Of a stretch of 10,167 nucleotides of DNA, positions 1 to 8,171 are shown piece by piece (position 1 is the first letter of the stretch; every line of letters begins with the position of its first letter). A program made the position numbers and the translations under genes. Location of the stretch: assembly GCF_001949145.1 (NCBI RefSeq), contig NW_019091592.1, positions 377,790-387,956 on the forward strand, written 5' to 3'. The notes under the pieces are model-generated. The model did not search any database. It saw only the letters and a list, made by a program, of their open reading frames with translations, and was not told the DNA's origin. The DNA is from Acanthaster planci (Eukaryota; Echinodermata; Asteroidea; Valvatida; Acanthasteridae).

Positions 1-389
1 CACACTACTAGAAAAAAAAATCAAGAACTCTAAACTAAAGTTCAACATTTTTAAAGGGGAACTACTTCTATGTAAAAACGTGTACTTAATAACATAAACA
101 TTTCTGGCTCTGCCACACAAGCAACATGCAACATTGCGGCGTCCATGTACGTTATTTGAGAGTTAAGGTTTGGATGGGCTGAATTCTTTTCTGTATAAAC
201 AAGAACATTCATTTCTGTGTTTCGGAAAATAATTAATGTTAATTTTGCAAAACTTCCCATTGTCTACAAGGTCTATGGCTTTGGAAGCCATCTGTCTACT
301 TTTTGCAGCTGTTCAAAAATCAAAATCTCACGAGTTTTTCCGTGTGTTCCTGTAAAACCCTGACGAGGAGGTGGTGTGTGATCCTGTTC

Positions 390-464
390 CAAGAACAGTG
401 TTCTTGAGTCGTGTTCCCGCCGTTCGAGCGCAAGAACAACTTGAAGAAACCCGTGTCAAGAACA
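390..464. repeat. Cluster of CAAGAACA words including a near-palindrome
   Basis: CAAGAACA occurs at 390-397, 431-438 and 457-464 on the plus strand, and its reverse complement TGTTCTTG at 399-406. The first pair forms a perfect inverted repeat with a single central base (390-406). The half-site AGAACA resembles a steroid receptor half-site, but those elements use a three-base spacer and here it is one base, so no receptor binding is claimed. It could equally be a degenerate local duplication. Confidence 0.7.
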
Positions 465-866
465 GGCTGCCCAAACTCGATGTACAAGTTATCTCAACCT
501 TTTATTCATAGTGCTTTGCGATGTCGCTCCAACCAACTCGCCCCCCACTAATTCAACCTTATAAGTTTATAACAACACTCTTGTAGTTTCGAGCGACGCA
601 CACCACTCCCCGCCTGAACAACATCAACCTTTTTCTTGTACACTTCACCCATATGAATTTTCGTTAAGGCCAATTTTGTAGGGGAACGATTGTTCTGAAA
701 TTTAAATAAAATTAAGTGATGTGGCCAAACATGTCTGTCAGACAAGATGTACATGGAGGTCAAGGGGCGAATTGGTGGGACTCACTATGCAATCTTGTGC
801 CAATCCGCTGTTGAGCGCAATTTTCGAAAGTGAGTGAATTTTGAATTTGATATTTGAATATTGCAC

Positions 867-900
867 AACCACAGATGTTTCCACAAAACCACAGATATTT
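867..900. repeat. Two-copy direct repeat of AACCACAGATRTTT
   Basis: Two 14-base copies, at 867-880 and 887-900, differ at one position and are spaced 20 bases apart. This looks like a small local tandem duplication. No function is suggested by the surroundings. Confidence 0.75.
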
Positions 901-1736
901 ACACTAAAATTTCCGCAGCAATAAATTGTGTGGTTCATGCTAACACGAAAGGCAACAGTCAAACCATACAGCACTTGCTCTATTGTCAAACATGAGACAC
1001 GAACCGCGACACCATTATAGACTTAAAGTCAACACTCTCTGTGACATATGACCAAAGATTGTATAGTGCCACCTAGCTGTAGCGGCGCAAGATGTAAGAA
1101 CTTGAAAGATAGAGAACTTGAGTGTGACACACATGGTGTGAATGTCGCAGTGTGTCGGGGCGCCTGCACCAGTTTCGTTAACATAGCGTATTTGCACCCA
1201 AATCCATGAGATAACAAAGTTTTACGCGTATTCACAGTGAAGTTGCTATATCCTGAAGTGAATATGTCACGCCCACATTTAGTGTGTAAAAGGCATTAGC
1301 GCCTGAACCAGTTCATGAACCAACATGCTTGATTCATCCACAACTGCATGCACTTTCTGGTTCACAGTGACGTCACACGTACTTCGATACCCATAGAGGC
1401 CAGGTGCTTGCCACCATATCATTGAAATCTCACACAAACACATAATGATAGCAGAAATCACACTTTATTATCTGGTTGTTTTGGCTCATCTGTGGGTTTG
1501 TTATTACTTATTGTTATGCTCTCTCTCTTGGGGCTCTTGCCGTTTCTCTGCATAGGCCTACATGTAAATTTAGCAGCTGCCATGCCAGCTGTCCGCAGCG
1601 AGTGTGACATATTACAGCTGCACTAATCTGTCCAGAGTTAACATTAATTACATGCATTATTCTAATGAAATGTATCAAGACTCAGCCTCTTGTTGAACTG
1701 CTATTTAACACATGATAATACTTGGCCCGTGGATCT

Positions 1737-2012
1737 CTACAAAGCAAAGATGACCTTGATAAAACTTTTATCCAATGGCAGAACAGGCAAGTTGACCTCG
1801 TGTGTGGGCATGAATGATGGCATCATGTCTTCAATGGATTCTCTTTGGAAGGCTTCAGTAAAAGGAATCATTTTAGGAGAAGTAGAAGTGTAGACTGAGG
1901 GAAAAAGCGCAAGCTATAGAAAGGCATGCACATAGGAAGTATGGCATCCTACCGTATGTTGCCATGCCTGGCTCAAATTGGGAGTTTCCAAGTTTATGGA
2001 GCTTCCCAAGGA
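1737..2012 (-). CDS. Putative last two exons of an unidentified minus-strand gene
   Basis: On the minus strand a coding-like segment 2012-1953 ends in the donor G|GTAGGA. After 58 bases comes a strong acceptor, CTTTTTCCCTCAG, at 1895-1896, followed by exon 1894-1737. The upstream exon ends one base into a codon and the downstream exon begins with the two remaining bases, so the phases match and give GTC (Val) at the junction. The second exon encodes 51 residues, beginning YTSTSPKMIPFTEAFQRE and containing EVNLPVLPLDKSFIK, then TAG at 1737-1739. The start of the first segment is uncertain: acceptors at 2013-2014 (poor pyrimidine tract) or 2030-2031 are possible. I recognise no domain. The plus-strand reading of the same DNA (1690-1893) is also open but has no splice support. 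Further minus-strand coding-like sequence in another frame lies just upstream (about 2035-2110), so this could also be part of a decayed gene. Confidence 0.4.
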
Positions 2013-2243
2013 CTATGATGCCACAACTCCTTGTGCGTGAAATTTAAGCATCTTCCTCTTGAGCCACACGCCATCAATGTGAGAAGAACAATGTGCCACG
2101 CATGGCACCTAGTGCTTGGGCCATGGTGTATACAAGGCTTGTTTACTTCAAGGTCTCATGAGGGGGCATTTCTGGAAAAGGTTAGTGTTCCTTTTGGATT
2201 TGTTGTTGAGAATGCGTGGTTCATGGACTCCACTTTTTGCATG

Positions 2244-2652
2244 TTATGTGTTGTCGTCCCATATCAGTTTTTTTTTAATTGCTTTGTGACCCAGTCTCTT
2301 TTGAATTTTCAGTAAGAGCAGTGTCTTATCAGACTCTAGCATATTCAGTTTTCCCCTGACATGAACAGGAAGGTAGAGGAATTTGTAATCACCATTACCA
2401 AGAACCACTGCTTGCACAGGTGATGGTGGCCCTAGTAACATTCTGGAATTGTTGATGCTGCTTTGACGGCCTTATCCTGTAAATGAACCAAGTTTCTTTA
2501 GAATTGCTGCAGCCTCTGCTCTGTGACTGACATCATCACCAGATTGGTCCTGTATCTTTCTTTGGTCTGTTTTAGTTGGCCTGGGAACATACCAGCACTG
2601 AACGAGGCCTGGCTGATGTGGCTGAATCGAGATCTGTTTAAGTGAGGTGGGT
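2244..2652 (-). pseudogene. Coding-like minus-strand block with one internal stop, overlapping another frame
   Basis: Immediately downstream of a strong acceptor on the minus strand (TTTACTTCTGAAATTTTTCTAG, ending at 2653) one frame stays open to 2244 apart from a single TAA at 2472-2474. Before the stop it reads Gln/Pro-rich sequence and then GDDVSHRAEAAAILKKLGSF. After it, the same frame continues with MLLGPPSPVQAVVLGNGDYK and ends in TAA at 2244-2246. If the first stop is genuine, the exon is 181 nt and adds 59 residues. It enters in phase 2, which matches the donor of the exon at 4602-4681. The 2498-2652 part is also open in the frame of the 2498-2915 exon, so only one of the two is likely to be translated there. 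An internal short intron or a frameshifted pseudogene would both explain the pattern. No family is recognised. Confidence 0.35.
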
Positions 2653-2915
2653 CTAGAAAAATTTCAGAAGTAAAGCCTTTCTCAAGACAGCCGGCCACAT
2701 CACCCATTATTCTATCCACTAAACGGGGTTTCTTATACTCCAGACATTTTTGGCACACTGATTTCCCCCCCCCTCTCTTTTGTAAAGGGAGGAGGACGGG
2801 GAGCAGAGGGTAGAACTGGACATCAAATGATGCAACAAGTGACTCCCATCTAGAGGTTCTTTGAATGTGCCGTTTAATAACAGGGAGCGCGTAGGCAGTC
2901 TCCCTAAGAAAAATC
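2498..2915 (-). CDS. Putative terminal exon of an unidentified minus-strand gene
   Basis: A minus-strand frame is open from an acceptor (TGTATTTCACATGCAG, ending at 2916) to TAA at 2498-2500. The exon begins with G as the third base of a codon, matching exactly the AG left by the exon at 4602-4681. The joined codon is AGG (Arg) and the predicted protein is 165 residues. Codons look protein-like, with varied usage and many purine-first, pyrimidine-third codons. Visible features are a basic stretch, KRHIQRTSRWES, and a Cys pair in SVCQKCLEY, but no complete zinc finger. A polyglycine tract comes from a G9 run. No signal peptide or membrane segment is evident and I recognise no family. The 3' part overlaps a second open frame. 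An ATTAAA hexamer on the minus strand near 2275 could serve polyadenylation. The alternative is a fragment of a decayed gene whose frame shifts near 2600. Confidence 0.42.
2765..2773. repeat. C9 homopolymer run inside a putative exon
   Basis: Nine consecutive C residues on the plus strand read as GGG GGG GGG (three Gly) in the minus-strand exon. The run sits in frame: one base more or less would leave the 165-residue frame and soon meet stops. It is a likely site of length polymorphism or sequencing error. Confidence 0.85.
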
Positions 2916-4601
2916 CTGCATGTGAAATACACAATTTCGACAAGGATTTAATTATACATGTACCAGTATCTAAATAACATCAGAGAAGGCACCGTATATC
3001 ATAAATGTCATTTAGCGCCTGGCATAAGTCACCTCTGGGGATGCATCCCCGACTTTTTTGTTAAATGAACTAGAACATCTTGTAAGATATAACTCAATTT
3101 ACAGAAATGGGAATGTACATGTAACGGCAATGTTGCATCAGCAACACAATTTGGCAAGTACAAGCACCTTATAAAATCAGAAAACTCTATAAGTACAAGA
3201 AAAGCTAAATAAAGTATGTGGAAATACCACAACATGCTAAATTTAAACAATTGGCTGATTTCTGTGCTTGCTTACCCCAGTAATGGCACAGCCTGGCTAC
3301 CGTAGCTAGATGAACATCAAGTACTGATTTTGTAAATCAGCTTCAATACCTATGAAAAAATGAGCACACTTGTTACTATTCCCTGCAAGGTGCACAACAA
3401 TAACTTTCCAACACCATGTGGTCATCAAACACAAGGTAAAAATTACCACTGTGTGAAGTAATTCACAAAGCTATCACTTGAAAAATCTCTGCAAATTTCA
3501 GTATATGTGATTTATCTTATAGTGACATACATGGTTCACCATACATCTAGGAATGAAGAACTCTCAAAAAGTAATAAGGACAGCCAAAAATGCTCAAAAG
3601 GTTTCCACACTAAGGAAATTGGTACCTAATTCATGGTACCACTCGGCTTCCGTAGTTTAGATTTCAACAATTTCCAGCCGTCTTAGTCAGCGATGGAAGC
3701 CCATTTATCATGAAATGCAACAATCGTTCACAACTACATGTGCAACATGGAATATTTCCCTTTTGAGAATAAGTACATGTAACGATAACAATCCAAAGCT
3801 CTGCCAATCTCTGTGCTTCTTCAACACAGCGTCGTATCACCTACATGTATGACTAATGTAATTTGCCGTGCTACACAGGGCGACAAATACGAACAGAGAA
3901 GGAAAATAATCTATCCTTTGATCCTTTCACTGGTCCTACGGTTTACAATACTTGTCATTTAACTGTTGAAAACATTTAGAAAACAATACTCCCGAAAACA
4001 ATACTGCCAAAAATGATTGGAAAATGTCTCGGTTAGGATGAGCACGTCTTTGTCAGGGCTGGCACAAAATGGCAGCTTGGCGGGCCTACAATCACGTGAT
4101 CGACGTTAATGCATTACAACTTTATCATGATTTTTGTCACCTAAGCCAATCATTACCAAGGAATCTGGGCCAAAACTGTTACTAAAATTAGTGATTTTTA
4201 TAATATGAACATAAATGCTGATTCTGTAAAGTCACAAGGAAACTTAATGCACCAACAGTTATCATGGAAACCCTTGCCTGTCTTCACAACACACTCCAAA
4301 TCTACGGAAGCCTACCACAGACAATCAGCTTATGCGATACGCCCATTACACTTTCATCCCCCATGTTGTAATTTTCCGGGCATGTAGCACTACATGACAT
4401 GTGCTCAGAACATGTGCTTATTTGTTGCTGTATTTGCATGACATTTGATTTGAACATTAATACAAAGTTTACTCTCATGGTGGAACATTATCACCATTTT
4501 CTTTGTGCTTATATGTTCACATACCACATCCCTAGTTTGTGTTGCTGGCACAAATAGTGTTTTTTTCCGGCAGTTTCTGAGAGGGTTGTTGTATTGCCTA
4601 C
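2916..4601 (-). other. Probable intron or non-coding DNA between the two minus-strand exons
   Basis: No exon of matching phase was found on the minus strand here. The best extra donor, GGG|GTAAGC near 3275-3276, lacks an open upstream frame linked to a good acceptor. TACATGTA words occur at 2955-2962, 3116-3123, 3774-3781 and 3842-3849. GGTACC occurs twice within about 20 bases, near 3620-3640. Otherwise the stretch looks like plain AT-rich invertebrate intron. Confidence 0.45.
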
Positions 4602-4681
4602 CTGATTCTACAGCAGTGGGCCTGTCGATCAAAGCCCTGTAACTGTTGAATATCTTTAACCAGTTTCTGCTTGTCAGCCAT
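4602..4681 (-). CDS. Putative first coding exon, unidentified minus-strand gene
   Basis: On the minus strand ATG at 4679-4681 has A at -3 and G at +4, a good animal start context. It opens a frame reading MADKQKLVKDIQQLQGFD and then a short Cys/Arg-rich end (HCCRI). The exon closes at AATCAG|GTAGGC, a good donor, two bases into a codon. Both downstream minus-strand acceptors (at 2916 and 2653) supply exactly the one base needed. The peptide is hydrophilic, probably helical, and lacks a signal sequence. The minus strand upstream of the ATG contains ACGTCA near 4720 and an AT-rich CATAAAATA, but no proven promoter. This frame is also open for roughly 25 codons upstream of the ATG, so the ATG could be internal to a longer exon. 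A longer open frame over the same DNA (4405-4716) has no splice support and is probably a shadow. Confidence 0.5.
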
Positions 4682-4730
4682 ATTTCCAACATTTTCATTG
4701 ATAATAATGTCCCCACAGTGACGTGATATT

Positions 4731-5158
4731 TTATGCAGTCCCTTTATTGAGGGAACATGTACCCATGGCTGTCAAGAGTCGTCTTGCCCCGGTTGCTGTA
4801 GTACCAGGGTTGAGGAGGCCAACCTGGAAGGCCATGTTTGGAGTAGCTGTCCTTCGACCTCTACCAGCTTGACGAGGTATCTCGGAGTAGCTTCCTTCTT
4901 CACGTTGAGAAATGACATTGGCATGCCAGCACTTCTGAAACAGCAAGGCCCTGATGTGTTCCCTTCTCTGCCAGTAGCACAGGCCGGCCATAAGCAGGCT
5001 TTTGACGCTGATGGTCCAGCATAGCTTGAACAGTAGTGTTAACTGTAGTGCTGATATCAACAAATCGGTATCCTCCAGGGTTGAAGTTGTCTGCCCTTCT
5101 TTATGGAGTTTGCTGATAGGCGTTATTTCTTCCACGTTTGGTCGAAGTACCACCTTTG
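4731..5158 (-). pseudogene. Coding-like minus-strand block whose best frame changes
   Basis: This block is visibly richer in G+C than its flanks. It begins after a possible minus-strand acceptor, CATATTTTTCAAAG, ending near 5150. One frame is open for 140 codons from an ATG at 5151-5153 to TAA at 4731-4733. A second frame looks more protein-like in its first half, with purine-first codons and peptides such as NFNPGGYRFVDISTTVNTTV and KPAYGRPVLLAEKG, but contains three stops. In the second half a third frame reads EATPRYLVKLVEVEGQ. This third frame is the one that, after another stop, runs into the ATG exon at 4681. Switching frames with scattered stops suggests a decayed gene or mobile-element gene. 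A genuine 140-residue protein in the fully open frame remains possible. No family is recognised. Confidence 0.3.
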
Positions 5159-5395
5159 AAAAATATGCAAATGATTGTGATCGTTGAGTTAGTTATTGCA
5201 TTTTAGGTAAATTTTGTTTGTGACAATTTTTTCCCACCAAAGATCCTGCTAGGCATTATTAAAGGGTGCATGCCACCATAACGTTGGATTTCTACGTGTG
5301 AGCTCATAAATTTTGTGATCCCACTGGGCTTTTACAATAAAACATCTATAGGTCTATGCCCTAATCGGGAAGGATCATAGAAATATTTCTCTAAA

Positions 5396-5409
5396 TCCCA
5401 AATTTGGGA
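5396..5409. repeat. 14-base perfect palindrome TCCCAAATTTGGGA
   Basis: The 14 bases read identically on both strands, with no flanking extension. Such a site could bind a homodimeric factor, but nothing nearby supports that and it may be chance. Confidence 0.8.
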
Positions 5410-5758
5410 GTGATAGTTTCCAGTTTGTATTTCTTTCACAAAAAGCCCCAAATTGCGGGCCTATTTTGAATAGAGAGGCAGGTGCGGCTACATTTAGAGC
5501 TAGCTGAGCGCATATACATGTACTAGTTTTGCTACCATTTTGGGGGTGTCTTCGGGGAAAGGCGAATAAAAAAAATTTTTGTGGCTAAAGTACCCCCATA
5601 AAATTGAAATGAAAAGTAATCTTCTGGCCATAATCTTGAATTTTCTGTGGAAAAACGGAGGCCAACCTCTTACCGAGCATGCCACGCATCGTCATGTCAC
5701 AGGCGGCGCTCTTTCGGTCTGATTTTGCACTGTTTTCTGTGGTGTGGGCGCGTATTTC

Positions 5759-6075
5759 TGGTGAAGTGCATCCTTGTTAGAATCATCGGGTCTGGTATCA
5801 GGACGTGGACTGACTTAATACCTGGGCCGTTTTCCGCTCCGTTCGGGCTTCAACTGTTTTTTTACTAGCTGACTTTGTGGCTGTATAAGCGCAGTAATTA
5901 GTCTAATAGTGCCAAAAACATCAAATAAGATGAAAAATTACAGTAATCCAATGTAATTTAAACGCTTCAGGCCCACAATCGGGGATTTGCTTTAGAATGT
6001 AGACGTACACGTACGTAGACTAGACGGAAAACGGCCCAGCTGTCTTTCTTTCGCCGGTGAGGGTGCACTTCAACA
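5759..6075. repeat. Interrupted inverted repeat, possible remnant of a fold-back or miniature transposon
   Basis: CTGGGCCGTTTTCCG at 5822-5836 is the exact reverse complement of 6025-6039. Further out, TGAAGTGCATCC at 5762-5773 matches the reverse complement of 6061-6072 with one mismatch. The two blocks are in the same order and nested, as arms of one structure, but they are spaced 48 bases apart on the left and 21 on the right. The arms therefore have a gap in one of them. There is no visible target-site duplication. A miniature inverted-repeat element or an inverted segmental duplication would both fit. Confidence 0.6.
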
Positions 6076-6379
6076 ATTCGGGGCGGATAGCAACAACAGC
6101 GTCGGATGGTAGCTAGCTGAGCAGCAAGCAAGTATACCGCGGTACGTACATGTAGGTGCGTGAGCCTGAAGCTTTTGATTGAACTTGAAGGTAGGCTCTG
6201 GTGTAAAATACCACTTTTGTTTTCAAAAAAACACAACAGGCCCAGTTAATTGATTTGATATTTTTGTTTGTTTTATTGTCAGCTCTTTGAGAAATACATT
6301 TTGTCATTGCGTGGTAAAAACTTTAAAATTCATAAAAATACATTCCATCTACAGCTAGCTTACAAATTCACAATTAAAA

Positions 6380-6410
6380 GGATAGCCTATATCATGTATA
6401 TAGCCTATCC
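6380..6410. repeat. Small hairpin with 12-base arms
   Basis: GGATAGCCTATA (6380-6391) and TATAGCCTATCC (6399-6410) pair with one mismatch around a seven-base loop. The same arms also contain a direct repeat of ATAGCCTAT, which is itself nearly palindromic. No T-run follows, and no transcript is implied. Confidence 0.7.
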
Positions 6411-7344
6411 ACGGAGGTCCAGATTTCATCAAGGGGCGCTGTTTTCGCGTTGAGCCCTACCTTCTGCGTTATGCTGCGCGATGTAAACAAAGTTCGAGTG
6501 ACGTAAAAGGTTCTGACTTGCTGAAGATCTTCTCTTCTCCCCACTGACCGAGAAATGTGTAAAGTTAAGGCTTAGTTTAGCAGTAATAAGTTGCACTCAA
6601 TAAATATCTAGCGTTTATACCAGTATGCATTTTTAGACCTAGTTTACAAGATACAAAACCATTCTACATCATTGCGGGGGCAATTAATAATTATCATTAC
6701 AGTGTCCTTTAAAGTTTCAGATTACAATTTAAAAGCCGCTGTTTGTGTGTATGACTGAATGCGGGGAAAAGTATGGGCACTTTGAAAAGACTTGTTCCTC
6801 ACACGTATATCATTTACTCACTGCCTGGCAAATTGTTTTGCACTCATATTTGGAGGGATGAGTTGACATGTTGCAAAGCTTATTTTCCCCATGAAAATTT
6901 TCAATTCTTGCATGCATATTAAACTTCTAATAAAAATGTTTCTAAGATTTAAGAACAGTTAATAAATATAGGTTTTTTTCATTTAATTCTTTCAACAAAT
7001 GTTAAAATGACTGGGGTTTTTCAATTATGCCTACAAAATAAAAAAATGGATCGATATTTTGATAAAAAAGATATTAAAATAAATATTCATAAGGCCCTAG
7101 ATATTACAACCAACGTGACATCTACTGGTAACAGCAAAATACATGTTACTTTCTCATCGTGTAGAACATGTGTACAAGCCCAGTGATGCAGTCTGGGACA
7201 AGTGTCTGCAGGAACTACATTGTATTCACCACCATTGCTCACAAATGCATGTGTTGCTTTATTTTGTTGTTGATGTGAATAAACCCAAGAAGCCTTGTGT
7301 GATTTCTCCATCTCAACTTAATCCAAGTCATGCTCCTGCACCAG

Positions 7345-7590
7345 AACACAATCACTTCAGAGCACCACCACTATCGTTGCCGATAATGATGACAGCAACT
7401 CGGAGACTGAAGGCAGTGACAAGTGCTGTGTTTTCAACTGATTTCGACCCATTGAACTTGCAAACTCCATCAATTTAACATCATGGGTCCAGTGTTTGTT
7501 CAAAAACTGCTTGTACTTGACACACATCAAGTACTATTGCAGTGTCCCCCTCTCCTAGCAAGGGATACGCTTTATTGTCACACCTTGTCA
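7345..7590 (+). pseudogene. Decayed C-terminal PHD-like zinc finger of a probable transposon-derived protein
   Basis: One plus-strand frame reads an acidic and Ser-rich linker (IVADNDDSNSETEGSD) and then KCCVFN at 7421-7438, followed by TGA at 7439-7441. The frame then continues with FRPIELANSINLTSWVQC, KNC, a TH pair at 7520-7525 and YYC. After a frame change, RDTLYCHT appears at about 7561-7584. The order Cys-Cys...Trp-Val-Gln-Cys...Cys...His...Tyr-Cys...Tyr-Cys is what I remember from PHD-like fingers at the C-terminus of invertebrate transposase-like and domesticated transposon proteins, which usually have CCVC and WVQCD. Here the second Cys of CxxC is Phe-Asn, a stop interrupts the finger, and the last CxxC is incomplete. 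Two intact open frames over the same DNA (7143-7478 and 7483-7728) lack these motifs and are probably shadows. No catalytic transposase domain is visible upstream. Confidence 0.5.
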
Positions 7591-7728
7591 CCGTCTCCCA
7601 TGCTTCCAACCCACAGAGAAGTAAATTTTCCTTCTTTTGTCAGTGAATTTCCCAGGACAAAATATAAGCCATTTTTCCAGTTCAAGCATGTTATTATTTT
7701 GCCAAGTAAATTATGGTTAATGAAATAA

Positions 7729-8050
7729 TCGCCATAGTAAGCATTAGAACATATTGTTTGTTTCAGTTTTAGAAATAAATGAAAGTGTGTTCAGTTTAAA
7801 ACAATTTATTAATTTTATGTTAATTGAAAACTAAACATAGGACAGCTGGAAAAACATAAAACACAGGGAAAATTTAGAGTTGAAAGCAAACAAACACCTG
7901 CAATAGTTTTATCTTTATTTCTAATTTGAAATTTAAATCCTTATAATATTTTGTGACGTAAAAAAAAGAAAAATTGATTTTGGAAAACATGACTTCCGAC
8001 AAGAAAGGATGAGATGAAATCACACAAGACGCGCCACACGGCAACAAACA
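7729..8050. other. AT-rich spacer without a gene
   Basis: The stretch is rich in A and T runs, has AATAAA-like words near 7770-7780, and contains no open frame with coding character. It could hold the 3' flank of the plus-strand zinc-finger relic. At its right edge the minus strand is G+T-rich, which fits a downstream polyadenylation element for the exon at 8052-8171. Confidence 0.5.
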
Positions 8051-8056
8051 TTTATT
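8051..8056 (-). promoter_or_regulatory. Polyadenylation signal AATAAA overlapping a stop codon
   Basis: On the minus strand the sequence ATG AAA TAA ATG contains AATAAA across the stop codon of the exon at 8052-8171. Just downstream (about 8048 to 8015) the minus strand is rich in G and T (TGTTTGTTGCCGTGTGG, then CTTGTGTG), the usual context of a cleavage site. The 3' untranslated region would be very short. Confidence 0.5.
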
Positions 8057-8171
8057 TCATGCATGGCTTTACTTGGGCACCGTACACGTACCTCTGTACA
8101 ACCCTCAAAAATTGGTCACAGTCAGCAACGGGTAGTACGTTCGTAAGAGCATCGGAGATCACTCCATTGGG
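8052..8171 (-). CDS. Putative terminal coding exon of an unidentified minus-strand gene
   Basis: A minus-strand acceptor, TGACCTTCACAGTTTTAG, ends at 8172. The following 120 bases are open in phase 0 for 39 residues and close with TAA at 8052-8054. The peptide begins PNGVISDALTNVLPVADCDQ, continues with a hydrophobic-aromatic segment containing RVVQRYVYGAQ, and ends KPCMK. Codon choice has strong purine-first, pyrimidine-third character (GAT GCT, AAC GTA, GTT GCT GAC), which the other frames lack. The stop lies within a polyadenylation signal followed by GT-rich sequence, as expected of a last exon. I do not recognise the family. Upstream exons should lie to the right on the minus strand, but I found none of matching phase before 9300, and the opposite-strand EF-hand exon lies there. 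A nested gene, or an exon carried in from elsewhere, is therefore possible. Confidence 0.5.
   Translation of the reverse strand, partial: PNGVISDALTNVLPVADCDQFLRVVQRYVYGAQVKPCMK

Larger units (their letters stand above)
1..1736. other. Intergenic or intronic stretch, no gene seen
   Basis: I find no convincing exon on either strand. The open stretches here are short, lack flanking splice signals with a consistent phase, and give peptides without recognisable motifs. The only structure I can support is two small repeat clusters, listed separately, and one TACATGTA word at 1559-1566. The base composition is moderately AT-rich with scattered CpG, as expected of invertebrate non-coding DNA. Confidence 0.6.
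5160..7300. other. Long stretch without a supported gene
   Basis: Open frames here are short, carry no recognisable motif and are not flanked by phase-matched splice sites. The segment from about 5640 to 6150 and a shorter one near 6420-6500 are richer in G+C and CpG than their flanks and could be regulatory, but I see no promoter element I would defend. The 6880-7090 part is very AT-rich. Repeats within it are listed separately. A 12-base direct repeat, AGCTAGCTGAGC, occurs at 5498-5509 and 6111-6122. Confidence 0.5.

Noticed and set aside
390-406. Steroid hormone receptor response element
   Set aside because: The half-sites fit but the spacer is one base instead of three, and no gene promoter is evident nearby.
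1690-1893. 67-codon plus-strand open frame
   Set aside because: The minus strand of the same bases has a strong acceptor, matched phase to an upstream donor and better codon character; the plus frame has none of these.
3245-3350. Small minus-strand exon before a GGG|GTAAGC donor
   Set aside because: All frames from the likely acceptor meet stops or give only a few codons, and phase does not link to the neighbouring exons.
4405-4716. 103-codon minus-strand open frame
   Set aside because: It overlaps the ATG exon in a different frame and runs through its donor site; composition after 4601 is intron-like.
5647-5868. 73-codon plus-strand open frame and its CpG-rich surroundings as a gene
   Set aside because: The peptide is an uneven mix of Cys, Arg and Phe without a motif, has no splice context, and half of it lies in an inverted repeat arm.
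7143-7478. 111-codon plus-strand open frame
   Set aside because: Its 3' part is out of frame with the zinc-finger motif seen in the overlapping frame; no motif of its own. The 5' part could still be frame-shifted remains of the same gene.
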